Shown: positions 1 through 8,213 of the stretch, one piece after another
Layout: each line of letters begins with the position of its first letter
How positions within the stretch are numbered: the first letter of the stretch is position 1
NCBI RefSeq assembly: GCF_030908215.1
Contig: NZ_JAVFJK010000011.1
Span: forward strand, 1 to 64,000
Direction: 5' to 3'
Origin: Sinomonas sp. ASV486
Lineage (GTDB): Bacteria; Actinomycetota; Actinomycetes; Actinomycetales; Micrococcaceae
DNA length: 64,000 bases
Program-made: the position numbers and the translations under genes
Notes under the pieces: model-generated
Told to the model about the DNA's origin: nothing
Database searches by the model: none
Seen by the model: the letters and a program-made list of their open reading frames with translations, nothing else

Positions 1-378
1 CCCCCCCCCCCCCACGACCGCCTCATCCCGTTCACCCGCATCACCCAAGGGCTCGCCAGCGCGGAGGAGCTGCATCCGGGGCACCTCTTCACCGCGTGTA
101 CGATGCTCGGGCGCGTGGGGTTCAACGACGTCATGACCGTCGAGTACATCTCGCCGCCCGCGGGCGCCTCCCCGGGCCGGGCGCGGATCGTCAAGAGCGG
201 GCGCCTCGTCCTCGGCTCGATCGACGTCACGGTCACCGCGCACGACGGCGGGTCGACCGTCCGTTGGGTGCAGCACTTCGGTCTGGGCCGGTTCGTGCGG
301 CCCGTGAGGTGGGCCGCCTCGGCCGTGGTCCCCTTTCTGTACCGGACGATGCTCAGTCGGCTCCTGCGCGGCGGCTGA
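1..378 (+). CDS. SRPBCC-fold (polyketide cyclase/dehydrase-like) protein, 5' partial
   Basis: The frame is open from base 1 and its true start lies outside the window; 125 codons are visible. The pattern of alternating beta strands and the phrase around VRWVQHFGLG resemble polyketide-cyclase/START-like ligand-binding proteins, which bind a hydrophobic ligand in a cavity under a long C-terminal helix. The last 30 residues would be that helix. No catalytic residue can be named and the ligand is unknown. The visible part begins with thirteen C in a row (four Pro codons), so the first bases may be a low-quality contig edge. It is not obviously co-regulated with the convergent GntR gene downstream. 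Confidence 0.55.
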   Translation, partial: PPPPHDRLIPFTRITQGLASAEELHPGHLFTACTMLGRVGFNDVMTVEYISPPAGASPGRARIVKSGRLVLGSIDVTVTAHDGGSTVRWVQHFGLGRFVRPVRWAASAVVPFLYRTMLSRLLRGG

Positions 379-407
379 GCGCGGCCGAAAACCCGGTTTC
401 GCCTCCG

Positions 408-1127
408 CTACTCCGCCGGACTCTGCTGCCCCGCCAGGATGTAGGTCCTGAGGTCATCGAGCGTCTGCTGCATGTGCGCATCCATCGTGGTGCGTGCTGC
501 TTCTGGATCGTGGCTGTTCAGAGCAGCGCAGATGGCTGCATGCATCTCAATCGCGTGCTCCTGGATCTCGGGAACGGCAGACGTCTCCGAGCGGCGCTCG
601 GCGAGGACCTGGCTCAGCGGCTCGAGCAGGACCGCCACGAACGGGTTTCCGGACGCACGGAGCACCACGTCGTGGAAGGCAAGGTCCGCCTCGACGAATC
701 GGCGGAGGTCCCCGGCCGCGTGGGCGTCCCGCATCTCGTCGACGATCGCGCCCAGTTCCGAGAGCTCCTCATCGGTGATGCGCTCGGCGGCCAGCTCGGA
801 TGCGCCGGTCTCGAGCATGCGGCGCAGTTCGATGAGCTGCACCGCGGAGTTCCGGGCGTCCGCGCCCTCGTTGGTGGCGCGCAGAACGGCGTGGAGCGAA
901 CTCCAGTGGTTGATCGGGTTGACGAAGGTCCCCCTGCCCCGCTCGACCCGCAGGATGTTCTGCGCTGTGAGGGTCTTGATTGCCTCACGGACCGTCATGC
1001 GGCTGACATCGTGCCGCGCGGCGAGGTCGAGCTCGCCCGGAACCGGCGCGCCGGGCGCGAACTCGCCGGCTACGATCCGGTCGAGGAGTTCGTCCGCTAC
1101 CTCGACAACGAGTGATCTCCGCGCCAC
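408..1127 (-). CDS. GntR family transcriptional regulator, FCD (FadR-like) subfamily
   Basis: Cytoplasmic DNA-binding regulator, about 239 aa from the chosen GTG. The N-terminal winged helix-turn-helix carries the typical GntR phrase VSRMTVREAIKTL, followed by an all-helical FCD effector domain with acidic and His residues (ELRRMLE, FHDVV) expected to hold a metal and an organic-acid ligand. The frame stays open to an ATG at 1262, but that would put the divergent promoter inside the gene. The GTG at 1127 has AGGGG just upstream and gives a normal family length. It is divergent from the DUF1537 kinase operon, and the perfect palindrome at 1239-1253 lies between them. Inference: it represses that operon, and perhaps itself, until an acid sugar binds. 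Confidence 0.85.
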   Translation of the reverse strand: MARRSLVVEVADELLDRIVAGEFAPGAPVPGELDLAARHDVSRMTVREAIKTLTAQNILRVERGRGTFVNPINHWSSLHAVLRATNEGADARNSAVQLIELRRMLETGASELAAERITDEELSELGAIVDEMRDAHAAGDLRRFVEADLAFHDVVLRASGNPFVAVLLEPLSQVLAERRSETSAVPEIQEHAIEMHAAICAALNSHDPEAARTTMDAHMQQTLDDLRTYILAGQQSPAE

Positions 1128-1203
1128 TTGGCCCCTATCTTCCGCACCGTCAAGTTGTCGCAGCTCGCGACAGATTACTGCCAAGTCTACGAACGGGCCC
1201 CTC

Positions 1204-1253
1204 TTGCGTTGGAGAAGTCCGCCCGGCATACTCACATCAGATGTCTGACATCT
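1204..1253 (+). promoter_or_regulatory. Promoter and GntR operator of the acid-sugar kinase operon
   Basis: A -35 box TTGCGT (1204-1209) is followed after 17 nt by a -10 box CATACT (1227-1232). The predicted start point near 1239 coincides with the perfect palindrome AGATGTC-T-GACATCT (1239-1253), whose GT-N3-AC core is typical of FCD-type GntR operators. A repressor bound there would block initiation. The likely binder is the divergent GntR at 408-1127. Confidence 0.7.
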
Positions 1254-1285
1254 TACATTCATGATTCACACAAGGAAGTGTTCGC

Positions 1286-2776
1286 ATGCTCCTCGAAGCC
1301 GAGGCCCTCGCCAGCTACCCCGCAGAGCGGGACATCGCCGCGCACGAGGTCGCTGAACGGGTTGCCCTGTCCGGCCGTGTGCTCGTCGTCCTCGACGACG
1401 ACCCCACCGGAACCCAGTCGGTCGCCGATCTGCCCGTCCTCACCGCCTGGGAGACCGAAGACTTCCGCTGGGCGTTCGGCTGCCGCATCGACGGCGCACG
1501 CCCGGCCGCCGTGTACGTCCTGACGAACACGCGCAGCCTCGACCCCGGCGAGGCAGCGCAGCGCAACCGTCAGGTTGTCGCGGCGGCAAGCCGCGCCGCG
1601 CAGGAGGAAGGCATCCGGCTCGCCTTCGTCAGCCGGAGCGACTCGACCCTCCGCGGACACTTCCCCCTCGAGACGGACGTCCTCGCAGAGGCCATCGCCG
1701 CGCACGGCGGCGCAGCGGTCGACGGCGTCGTCATCGTCCCGGCCTTCCCCGACGCCGGCCGCGTCACGATCGGCGGCCACCACTACGTGCGCACGACGGC
1801 GGGTGGCGGCGGTGGCCCCGCCGGCTCGCCCGAGGCGTCACTCACCCCGGTGAGCGAAACCGAGTTCGCCAAGGATGCGACGTTCGGCTTCTCAAGCTCC
1901 TACCTGCCCGCGTACGTCGAGGAGAAGACCTCAGGACGCCGGTCCGCCGGCGACGTGATCGTGCTCGACCTCGCCACCATCCGCGCGGGCGCGGGCGCCA
2001 TCGCCGACGCCATCTCCCCCGCGGCGGACTCGACCCCGATCGTCGTGGACATCACGGGCGAGAACGACCTCCGGGCCCTCGCCCTCGGGCTCGAAGAGGC
2101 TGAGGGGCGGGGGAAGCACCTCCTCTACAGGGTGGGGCCGCCCTTCGTCCGCGGCCGCATCGGCCAGGACGTCCGTGAGCCCCTCACAGCGGAGGAGGTC
2201 TACGGCCGCGTTCCCGGCGGTGCACGCACCGACCTCGCGCCCGGGGGCCTCATCGTCGTCGGCTCGCATGTGGGCCTCACGACCCGTCAGCTTGCGAGAC
2301 TGAGGGAAGAGCATGCGTCTGCACGGACGATCGAGATCGACGTCAACCGGCTCCTCGACCCGGGAACCGCTCCTTTCCACCTCGACGCGACGGTGGCCGC
2401 CGTCATCGACTCCCTGGCCTCCGGGGATGTCATCATCCACACGTCCCGCGCGCTCGTGAAGACGGGCAACCCCGCCGAGAGCCTGCAGATCGCGCGGACG
2501 GTGAGTGCCGCCGTCGTGAGCGTTGTGAACCGCACGCTCAAGGCAACGCCCCCGCGCTTCGTGATCGCCAAGGGCGGCATCACCTCGTCCGACGTCGCGG
2601 CCCACGGACTCGAGATCCGCCACGCGATCGTGCGCGGTCCGATGCTCCCGGGCATCGTCTCCTTGTGGGAACCCGTGAGCGGTCCCGCCCGCGGCATCCC
2701 CTACGTCGTGTTCGCCGGGAACGTCGGCGACGACGAGTCGCTCGCCCAGGTCACCAAGACCCTCAGCGCCTTCTGA
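1286..2776 (+). CDS. Four-carbon acid sugar kinase family protein (DUF1537, OtnK/OiaK/DtnK-like)
   Basis: Predicted ATP-dependent kinase of the DUF1537 family, which phosphorylates oxidised tetronates or related branched acids so that an aldolase or decarboxylase can cleave them. The N-terminal substrate domain starts with DDDPTGTQSV (about residues 37-46). The C-terminal nucleotide domain carries the family phrases KGGITSSDVA and VVFAGNVGD. Length (496 aa) is slightly above the usual 420-480. The start has AAGGAA 8 nt upstream. It is first gene of a two-gene unit with the beta-hydroxyacid dehydrogenase 45 nt downstream, the same pairing as LtnD-OtnK in D-threonate/D-erythronate pathways. The exact substrate (3-oxotetronate, 3-oxo-isoapionate or other) cannot be decided; no OtnC aldolase or RuBisCO-like partner is in the window. 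Confidence 0.8.
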   Translation: MLLEAEALASYPAERDIAAHEVAERVALSGRVLVVLDDDPTGTQSVADLPVLTAWETEDFRWAFGCRIDGARPAAVYVLTNTRSLDPGEAAQRNRQVVAAASRAAQEEGIRLAFVSRSDSTLRGHFPLETDVLAEAIAAHGGAAVDGVVIVPAFPDAGRVTIGGHHYVRTTAGGGGGPAGSPEASLTPVSETEFAKDATFGFSSSYLPAYVEEKTSGRRSAGDVIVLDLATIRAGAGAIADAISPAADSTPIVVDITGENDLRALALGLEEAEGRGKHLLYRVGPPFVRGRIGQDVREPLTAEEVYGRVPGGARTDLAPGGLIVVGSHVGLTTRQLARLREEHASARTIEIDVNRLLDPGTAPFHLDATVAAVIDSLASGDVIIHTSRALVKTGNPAESLQIARTVSAAVVSVVNRTLKATPPRFVIAKGGITSSDVAAHGLEIRHAIVRGPMLPGIVSLWEPVSGPARGIPYVVFAGNVGDDESLAQVTKTLSAF

Positions 2777-2821
2777 CCCCTTCCGCAGCCCCTCAGGCCC
2801 AGAGTCCACAGGAGGACCACC

Positions 2822-3760
2822 ATGCTCGACACCACCCCGACCACATCTGACCGCGACCACCCGGCCACCACCGAGACCGTTGCCGTCCTCGGCCTCGGTG
2901 CCATGGGCCTGCCCATGGCCACGCGGCTTGCGACCGACCTGACGGTCCACGGCTTCGACATCGCCCCGGTCCGCCTCGGGCTCGCCGCCGCCGCGGGCAT
3001 CGAGACGTTCGGCACGGCCAAGGAAGCCGCTGAGGGCGCCGACGCGCTCCTGCTCGCCGTGCGCAATGGCGAGCAGCTCGACGAGGTCCTCTTCGGCGAG
3101 GACGGCGTTGCCGCCTCGCTCAAGCCCGGCGCCGTCGTGATCCTCACGAGCACGGTCGGCACCGACGCCATCCCCGGCACAGTCGCGCGTCTGGCCGCGC
3201 TCGGCGTGGGCCTCGTCGACGCACCGCTCTCCGGCGGTCCCGTGCGGGCCGGCGAGGGCGACCTCCTCATCGTCGTCGGCGCGACGCCGTCGGACTACGA
3301 GAAGGCACACCCCGTTCTGGCGCTGCTCGCCTCGACGCTGACCGTGGTCGGTGACAGGCCTGGCGACGGGCAGGCCCTCAAGACAGTCAACCAGCTCCTG
3401 TGCGGGGTACACATCGCCGCCGCAGCCGAGGCACTCGCCCTCGCCGACGCGCTCGGCCTGGACCAGGCCAAGACGCTCGCGGCCCTCGAGGCAGGCGCCG
3501 CCGGTTCCTTCATGCTCTCCAACCGCGGCCCGCGCATTCTCGAGGCCTACACCGAGAGCGGTGCCGAGGTGCTCTCAAGGCTCGACATCTTCGTCAAGGA
3601 CATGGGGATCGTGGGCAAGGCCGCACGCTCGGCGGGCCTCGCCGCCCCGGTCGCAGCCGCCGCCGAGCAGCTCTACCTCCTCGGTCAGGCCCAGGGCCTC
3701 GCTGCCGCGGACGACTCCGCAGTCATCAAGGTCGTGGCGCCCGCCCGGAGGACCGCCTAG
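2822..3760 (+). CDS. NAD(P)-dependent beta-hydroxyacid dehydrogenase (LtnD/3-hydroxyisobutyrate dehydrogenase-like)
   Basis: Oxidises a beta-hydroxy acid using NAD(P). The N-terminal Rossmann fold has VLGLGAMGLPMA (about 22-33). The substrate motif SGGPVRAGEGDL and the helix with the catalytic Lys (LKTVNQLL) are where the 3-hydroxyisobutyrate dehydrogenase family has them; length (312 aa) is normal. It follows the DUF1537 kinase in the same unit. In the L-threonate/D-erythronate pathway the LtnD enzyme makes the 2-oxo acid that the kinase branch uses, so by analogy this supplies the kinase substrate. GGAGGACC precedes the ATG. An additional possibility is an apionate oxidoisomerase-like role; sequence alone does not separate these. 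Confidence 0.8.
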   Translation: MLDTTPTTSDRDHPATTETVAVLGLGAMGLPMATRLATDLTVHGFDIAPVRLGLAAAAGIETFGTAKEAAEGADALLLAVRNGEQLDEVLFGEDGVAASLKPGAVVILTSTVGTDAIPGTVARLAALGVGLVDAPLSGGPVRAGEGDLLIVVGATPSDYEKAHPVLALLASTLTVVGDRPGDGQALKTVNQLLCGVHIAAAAEALALADALGLDQAKTLAALEAGAAGSFMLSNRGPRILEAYTESGAEVLSRLDIFVKDMGIVGKAARSAGLAAPVAAAAEQLYLLGQAQGLAAADDSAVIKVVAPARRTA

Positions 3761-3797
3761 CCCTTCCGGAGGGCGTCGGCGGGGGCTGCCAATCCCG

Positions 3798-3825
3798 TTG
3801 ACAGACCTCATATTTCCTATAGGAT
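3798..3825 (+). promoter_or_regulatory. Promoter with overlapping palindromic operator (TCCTATAGGA)
   Basis: Consensus -35 TTGACA (3798-3803), 16-nt spacer, and -10 TAGGAT (3820-3825). The perfect 10-bp palindrome TCCTATAGGA (3815-3824) covers the -10. The same palindrome in the context TTTCCTATAGGAT recurs at 12134-12143 before the DhaK-type kinase operon. Inference: both are sites for the second GntR (8305-9027). Confidence 0.75.
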
Positions 3826-3894
3826 CTTTTCGTGAGCCGCATCACGCGGCAGTTGTCTACCCCCTTCGACCCCCAACATCTGCAACGGAGCACC

Positions 3895-4830
3895 ATGTCG
3901 ACCGAACCAGCGTTCACCGCCGAATCGTGGCCCATCGCTACATGCCTCCACGGATTCCGAGCCGTGGACCGCAACGGGCTGGCGCTGCACGATGCACCCG
4001 CTGAGGTCTGGGATGACATGTTCGCCCAGATCGCCGACGTCGGCTTCACCCTTGCGGAGCTCGCCGACAGCCACGTGCGCCCCGCCGACCTCGAGCCCTC
4101 GCGCCGCGACGAGTTCCTCTCGATCGCCAGGTCCCACGGGGTCGGCATCCCGTCCGTGCACCTCCAGCGCCAGAGCGTGATCATGCCGGGCCACGAGGAC
4201 CGCAACCTCGAGTACGCCCACCGCACGATCGACGCCGCAGCCGAGTGGGGCATGCAGGTCTTCTCCACTGGGCTCCACCAGCCCTTCAGCGCGGCCCAGC
4301 GCAATGCCCTGTGGTTCTGGACGGCCCAAGGCCCTCAGGACCCCGATGATCGCGACGTGTGGGACACCGCCGTCGGGCGCATCCGCGAGCTCGGCAAGCA
4401 CGCCGCCGACCTGGGCCTGCGCGTCTCGCTCGAGATGTACGAGGACACCTACCTCGGCACCGGAGACAGTGCCGTCCGCTTCGTCGAGGAGGTGGGCCTC
4501 GACAACGTAGGCCTCAACCCCGACATCGCGAACCTCATCCGGCTGCACCGCCCCATCGAGGACTGGCGGGACCTCTTCGCCAAGACGCTTCCCTACGCCA
4601 ACTACTGGCACGTGAAGAACTACTCGCGCGACGAGGCCGCGGACGGCAGCTGGGCCACCTCCGTGCCCTCGACGATGGAGACCGGCCTCATCAACTACCG
4701 CGAGGTGTTCCGGGACGCGATCGCCACCGGCTTCGACGGGATCATCCTGGCCGAGCACTACGGGGGCGACAGCCTCGGCGTCTGCGCCACCAACCAGAAG
4801 TACATCCGCACTCTGCTGCCCAAGGGCTAG
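3895..4830 (+). CDS. Sugar phosphate isomerase/epimerase family (AP endonuclease 2 TIM barrel); possible 3-oxo acid decarboxylase (OiaC-like) or OtnI-like isomerase
   Basis: Metal-dependent TIM-barrel enzyme of the xylose-isomerase-like/AP endonuclease 2 superfamily. Likely metal ligands are seen in order: Glu in SLEMYEDT, Asp in LNPDIANL, His in YWHVKNYS and Glu in ILAEHYGG. Length from the chosen ATG is 311 aa. A GTG at 3832 would add 21 residues and would sit exactly 6 nt after the -10 box, so a leaderless longer form is possible; the ATG was preferred because GGAG precedes it and the conserved domain starts soon after. Known relatives include hydroxypyruvate and 2-oxotetronate isomerases (OtnI) and 3-oxo-isoapionate decarboxylase. 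The erythrulose enzymes under the same operator suggest a reaction that yields erythrulose, but this is inference. Confidence 0.7.
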   Translation: MSTEPAFTAESWPIATCLHGFRAVDRNGLALHDAPAEVWDDMFAQIADVGFTLAELADSHVRPADLEPSRRDEFLSIARSHGVGIPSVHLQRQSVIMPGHEDRNLEYAHRTIDAAAEWGMQVFSTGLHQPFSAAQRNALWFWTAQGPQDPDDRDVWDTAVGRIRELGKHAADLGLRVSLEMYEDTYLGTGDSAVRFVEEVGLDNVGLNPDIANLIRLHRPIEDWRDLFAKTLPYANYWHVKNYSRDEAADGSWATSVPSTMETGLINYREVFRDAIATGFDGIILAEHYGGDSLGVCATNQKYIRTLLPKG

Positions 4831-4839
4831 GGGGAAACC

Positions 4840-5817
4840 ATGTCTGAACTCACCGTCGCCGTCGTAGGCTCCGGCTACATGGGCGGCGGCATCGCCCAGG
4901 TCCTTGCCCTGGGCGGAGCCACCGTCCGGATCGCGGACGTCTCCGAGGAGATCGCAGCCAAGAACTTCGAGCGCCTCCTCGAGGAGGCCCGCCAGTTCGT
5001 GGCCGACGGGCTCTTCCCGGAGGACGCTGTGGAACGCCTCGAGGCGCATCTCTCGCCCGCGCCGTCCATCGAGGACGCTGTGGCAGGAGCCGACTTCATC
5101 GAGGAGGCCGTGCCCGAGAAGATCGAGGTCAAGCACGAGACGCTGCGCCGCATCTCCGCCGCGGCCCGGCCCGACGCCGTCATCGGCTCCAACACCTCGA
5201 CGATCCTCATCGCGTCCCTCGCCGAGGCCGTGACCAACCCGGAGCGCTTCCTCGGCGTGCACTTCTCCAACCCGGCCCCGTTCATCCCGGGCGTCGAGCT
5301 CATCCCGCATCCCGGGACCGACCCATCCGTGCTGCCCCTGGTCGAGGACCTCGTGGCCTCCACGGGCAAGGAGACCGCACGGGTCAAGGACGCGACCGGC
5401 TTCGTGCTCAACCGGCTCCAGTACGCGCTGTTCCACGAGGCGACGCAGATCGTCGAGGAGGGCATCGCCACCCCGGAGGACATCGACACGATCGTCCGGA
5501 CGACCTTCGGCTTCCGCCTGCCGGTGTTCGGGCCCTTCGCCATCGCGGACATGGCTGGCCTGGACGTGTACTCCTTCTGCTACGAGTCCCTGCAGAGCCG
5601 CTGGCCCGAGCGCTTCGCGACTCCCGCATCGCTCCAGGACCTCGTGGACGCCGGCAAGTTCGGCACGAAGTCCGGAGCCGGCTATCTCGACGTCCCCGCC
5701 GAGCGCACCCCTGAACTCGTCGCGTACCGCAACAAGGCGTATGCGGCCATCAAGAAGCTCATGGACGAGCTCGGCCCGGCGCCCATCGCGGCGGCTTCCG
5801 CGCACGGCGCCAACTAA
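4840..5817 (+). CDS. 3-hydroxyacyl-CoA dehydrogenase/L-gulonate 3-dehydrogenase family protein
   Basis: NAD-dependent dehydrogenase of 325 aa. The Rossmann start GSGYMGGGIA (about 10-19) and the phrase GVHFSNPAPF, holding the catalytic His of the family, are intact. The C-terminal helical domain contains FVLNRLQYAL as in hydroxyacyl-CoA dehydrogenases. In a sugar-acid operon the closest functional model is L-gulonate 3-dehydrogenase, which makes an unstable 3-oxo acid from an aldonate; a fatty-acid role is less likely. It starts 9 nt after the isomerase and is followed at 20 nt by an SDR, so the three form one transcript. Inference: it creates the 3-oxo acid that the upstream isomerase/decarboxylase-type enzyme then rearranges or decarboxylates. 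Confidence 0.7.
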   Translation: MSELTVAVVGSGYMGGGIAQVLALGGATVRIADVSEEIAAKNFERLLEEARQFVADGLFPEDAVERLEAHLSPAPSIEDAVAGADFIEEAVPEKIEVKHETLRRISAAARPDAVIGSNTSTILIASLAEAVTNPERFLGVHFSNPAPFIPGVELIPHPGTDPSVLPLVEDLVASTGKETARVKDATGFVLNRLQYALFHEATQIVEEGIATPEDIDTIVRTTFGFRLPVFGPFAIADMAGLDVYSFCYESLQSRWPERFATPASLQDLVDAGKFGTKSGAGYLDVPAERTPELVAYRNKAYAAIKKLMDELGPAPIAAASAHGAN

Positions 5818-5837
5818 CCCCGACAAGGAGAAACACC

Positions 5838-6605
5838 ATGACTGCCTTCCCCACATCCCGCACGGTCATCCTGACCGGCGCAGCATCGCCGCGCGGCATC
5901 GGTCGCGCGTCGGCGCACTACCTCGCCGAGCTCGGCTGGAACATCGGCATCATCGACGTCGACGCCGACGCCGCGAAGAGGGTTGCCGAGGAGATCGCCC
6001 TCGAACACGGCGTCGTCGCCGCGGGAGCCGGCGCCGACGTCTCGGACGAGGCCCAGGTGCGGGCCGCCTTCGACGAGCTCGAGGGCGCGCTCCCCCAGAT
6101 CGTGGCACTCGTGAACCTCGCGGGCGTCTCCTCCGCCGTGTCCTACCTCGAGGTGACCCCCGAGGAGTGGAACAGGGTCATGGGAATCAACATGAACGGT
6201 GTGCACTATGCGACGCGGCGCGCCGTCGAATCGATGGTCACCCACGGTGTGGGCCGCGTGGTGAACCTCTCCTCCGTCTCCGCGCAGCGTGGCGGCGGGA
6301 CGTTCAGCAAGACGGTCTACTCGGCCGCGAAGGCCGGAGTCATCGGCTTCTCACGCAGCGTGGCCCGTGAGCTCGGCCATGCCGGCATCACCGTCAACGT
6401 CATTTCCCCCGGGCCGATCGACACGGACATCATGGGCGGGACGCTCACGGACGAGCGCAAGGAGAAGATGGCGGCCGACGGCGTGCTGCCGCGCATCGGC
6501 ACGCCGCTGGACATCGCCGCGGCGATCGCCTATCTCATCAGCGAGGATGCCGGCTTCGTGACGGGCCAGACCCTGAACGTCGACGGCGGCCTCTACATGC
6601 ACTGA
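5838..6605 (+). CDS. SDR family NAD(P)-dependent oxidoreductase
   Basis: Classical short-chain dehydrogenase, 255 aa. The cofactor motif is TGAASPRGIGRA near the N-terminus, followed by the NNAG-equivalent NLAG, the catalytic Ser in NLSSVSAQ and YSAAKAG (Tyr-x3-Lys). The C-terminal GQTLNVDGG is usual for the family. AAGGAG lies 8 nt before the ATG. Substrate is unknown; as the third gene of the sugar-acid operon it probably oxidises or reduces a hydroxyl of the same substrate, for example a polyol or lactone precursor. Confidence 0.75.
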   Translation: MTAFPTSRTVILTGAASPRGIGRASAHYLAELGWNIGIIDVDADAAKRVAEEIALEHGVVAAGAGADVSDEAQVRAAFDELEGALPQIVALVNLAGVSSAVSYLEVTPEEWNRVMGINMNGVHYATRRAVESMVTHGVGRVVNLSSVSAQRGGGTFSKTVYSAAKAGVIGFSRSVARELGHAGITVNVISPGPIDTDIMGGTLTDERKEKMAADGVLPRIGTPLDIAAAIAYLISEDAGFVTGQTLNVDGGLYMH

Positions 6606-6614
6606 GAGGACCCC

Positions 6615-6719
6615 ATGAAATCCCTCCTCGGAACCTGGTCCAAATCACGGATCGCCTTCCTCGCGATAGGCATCGTGTTCACCGCCATCGGCGTCTTCAC
6701 GATCGTCCAGGGCCGCTGA
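6615..6719 (+). CDS. Small single-pass membrane protein (34 aa)
   Basis: A 34-codon frame between the SDR and the MFS importer. It starts 9 nt after the SDR stop with GAGAGGA upstream and encodes a short polar N-terminus, one hydrophobic stretch of about 18 residues (IAFLAIGIVF then TAIGVFTIV) and a GR end. That is the size and layout of bacterial small transmembrane regulators or transporter accessory peptides. No family is recognised. Context suggests a partner of the downstream transporter, but this is only inference from position. Confidence 0.55.
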   Translation: MKSLLGTWSKSRIAFLAIGIVFTAIGVFTIVQGR

Positions 6720-6767
6720 ATCCCGGCCCGCCGTCGCACCGTCCCACCGCATCACCCGCACCCAACC

Positions 6768-6816
6768 GTTCAACTCAGCAGTTCAACTCAGCAGTTCAAC
6801 TCAGCAGTTCAACTCA
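6768..6816 (+). repeat. 13-bp tandem repeat, 3.8 copies, in the transporter leader
   Basis: The unit GTTCAACTCAGCA is repeated perfectly three times (6768, 6781, 6794) and then in part (6807-6816), ending next to the AAAGGAGAG ribosome site of the MFS gene. The unit is not a multiple of 3 and lies outside any credible frame. It may be a slippage-prone spacer or a repeated protein/RNA-binding element. Confidence 0.95.
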
Positions 6817-6829
6817 AAGGAGAGCTGAC

Positions 6830-8200
6830 GTGTCCTCACCCGATCAGAGAACCCTTGCGCCGTCGGCGCAGGAGACCACCCTCAAGTCCGCCATCTCGAA
6901 GGCCGCGCGGCACCTCATGCCGATGCTGGTCATCCTCTACTTCGTTGCCTTCCTCGACCGCACGAACGTGGGCTTCGCGGAAGCCGCCCTCAGGGTGGAC
7001 CGCGGAGTGAGCGACGGCGCGTTCGCCCTCGGCGCCGGGATCTTCTTCATCGGCTATGCGCTCTTCGAGGTGCCGAGTAACCTGCTCCTCAAGCGCTTCG
7101 GCGCCCGTTTCTGGCTCGCACGCATCGCGATCACGTGGGGCATCGTCGCTGCGGCCTTCGCATTCACCACGAACGACACCATGTTCACGGCGCTCCGGTT
7201 CCTCCTCGGCGTGACCGAGGCCGGCCTCTTCCCCGGCGTGATCATGTTCCTTTCGGAGTGGTTCCCGAACAAGGTCCGCGTGCAGATGTTCGCGATCTTC
7301 TACCTCGCGCAGCCGTTCTCGCAGATGATCGGTGCTCCGCTGTCCGGCGGCCTCATCAGCTTCGGCGACTCCCTCGGATTCGCCCGGGGCTGGCAGGTCA
7401 TGTTCTTCGGGGAAGGTGTGCTCGCGATCGTGGCCGGCATCGCCGCGCTGTTCTTCCTCACGAACAGCCCGGCCAAGGCAAAGTTCCTCAACGACAGCGA
7501 GAAGTCCGCGCTCTCGGACGCCATGGCGCTCGAGGACCATGTCCGCACCCAGGACGGCCCGAACGGGATCTGGCGCGCCATGGCCAACTGGAAGGTCTGG
7601 TACTTCACGGTCATCTACTTCGCCCTGCAGATCGCGGTCTACGGCACCACGTTCTACCTTCCCCAGCAGGTGGCCGGGCTGCTCGGCAAGAAGGTCGGCT
7701 GGGAGGTCGGCCTGGTCTCTGCCATCCCTTGGCTCGTGGGCCTCTTCGCCTGCTACTTCCTCGGCAAGGCCGCTCACACTCTCACGCGTCGTCGCAACTG
7801 GGGCTCGCTGCTCTACATCGGCACTGGTGTGTTCATCCTCGCCTCGGGCTGGGCCGGCGCCAACGGCCAGCCGTTCCTGGGCATCGTGTTCATCACCCTC
7901 GCGGTGGCGAGCTTCCTCTCGGTCGGCCCGATCACGTGGGCGTACCCGACAGCCTTCCTCACCGGCACCGCCGCTGCGGCGGGCATCGGCCTCATCAACT
8001 CGCTCGGCAACCTCGGCGGATTCGTGGCCCCGCTCATGCGCACGGGCATCAATGCAGCGGTTCCGACGAGCTCGGGGGTCTGGGGCGTCGTGTCGCTGGG
8101 CGTGTTCGCGTTCGTCGCGGCCGGGATGGTCTTCGCCACCAAGTTCTTCAAGGGTGCGAAGTCGGATGAGCTCCTCGAGCAGGAGGCGCTCGCGCACTGA
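6830..8200 (+). CDS. MFS transporter, ACS (anion:cation symporter) family, acid-sugar importer
   Basis: Inner-membrane importer of 456 aa with about 12 hydrophobic segments. The first helix region has the ACS-type FVAFLDRTNVGFAE and the loop after it leads to FFIGYALFEVPSN, as in tartrate, galactonate and glucarate transporters of this family; TEAGLFPGVIMFLSEWFP is also diagnostic. It starts with GTG behind AAAGGAG. It is last of the operon begun at 3895, so it most likely imports the acid sugar or polyol acid that the operon degrades. The exact substrate is not readable. Confidence 0.85.
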   Translation: MSSPDQRTLAPSAQETTLKSAISKAARHLMPMLVILYFVAFLDRTNVGFAEAALRVDRGVSDGAFALGAGIFFIGYALFEVPSNLLLKRFGARFWLARIAITWGIVAAAFAFTTNDTMFTALRFLLGVTEAGLFPGVIMFLSEWFPNKVRVQMFAIFYLAQPFSQMIGAPLSGGLISFGDSLGFARGWQVMFFGEGVLAIVAGIAALFFLTNSPAKAKFLNDSEKSALSDAMALEDHVRTQDGPNGIWRAMANWKVWYFTVIYFALQIAVYGTTFYLPQQVAGLLGKKVGWEVGLVSAIPWLVGLFACYFLGKAAHTLTRRRNWGSLLYIGTGVFILASGWAGANGQPFLGIVFITLAVASFLSVGPITWAYPTAFLTGTAAAAGIGLINSLGNLGGFVAPLMRTGINAAVPTSSGVWGVVSLGVFAFVAAGMVFATKFFKGAKSDELLEQEALAH

Positions 8201-8213
8201 CAGCGTCCTGCAG

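Noticed and set aside
1-13. Run of thirteen C as a biological homopolymer
   Set aside because: It lies at the window edge and may be a sequencing or assembly artefact; nothing can be inferred.
1128-1262. N-terminal extension of the first GntR to an ATG at 1262
   Set aside because: It would cover the divergent promoter region and has no family similarity; the GTG at 1127 has a ribosome site and gives normal length.
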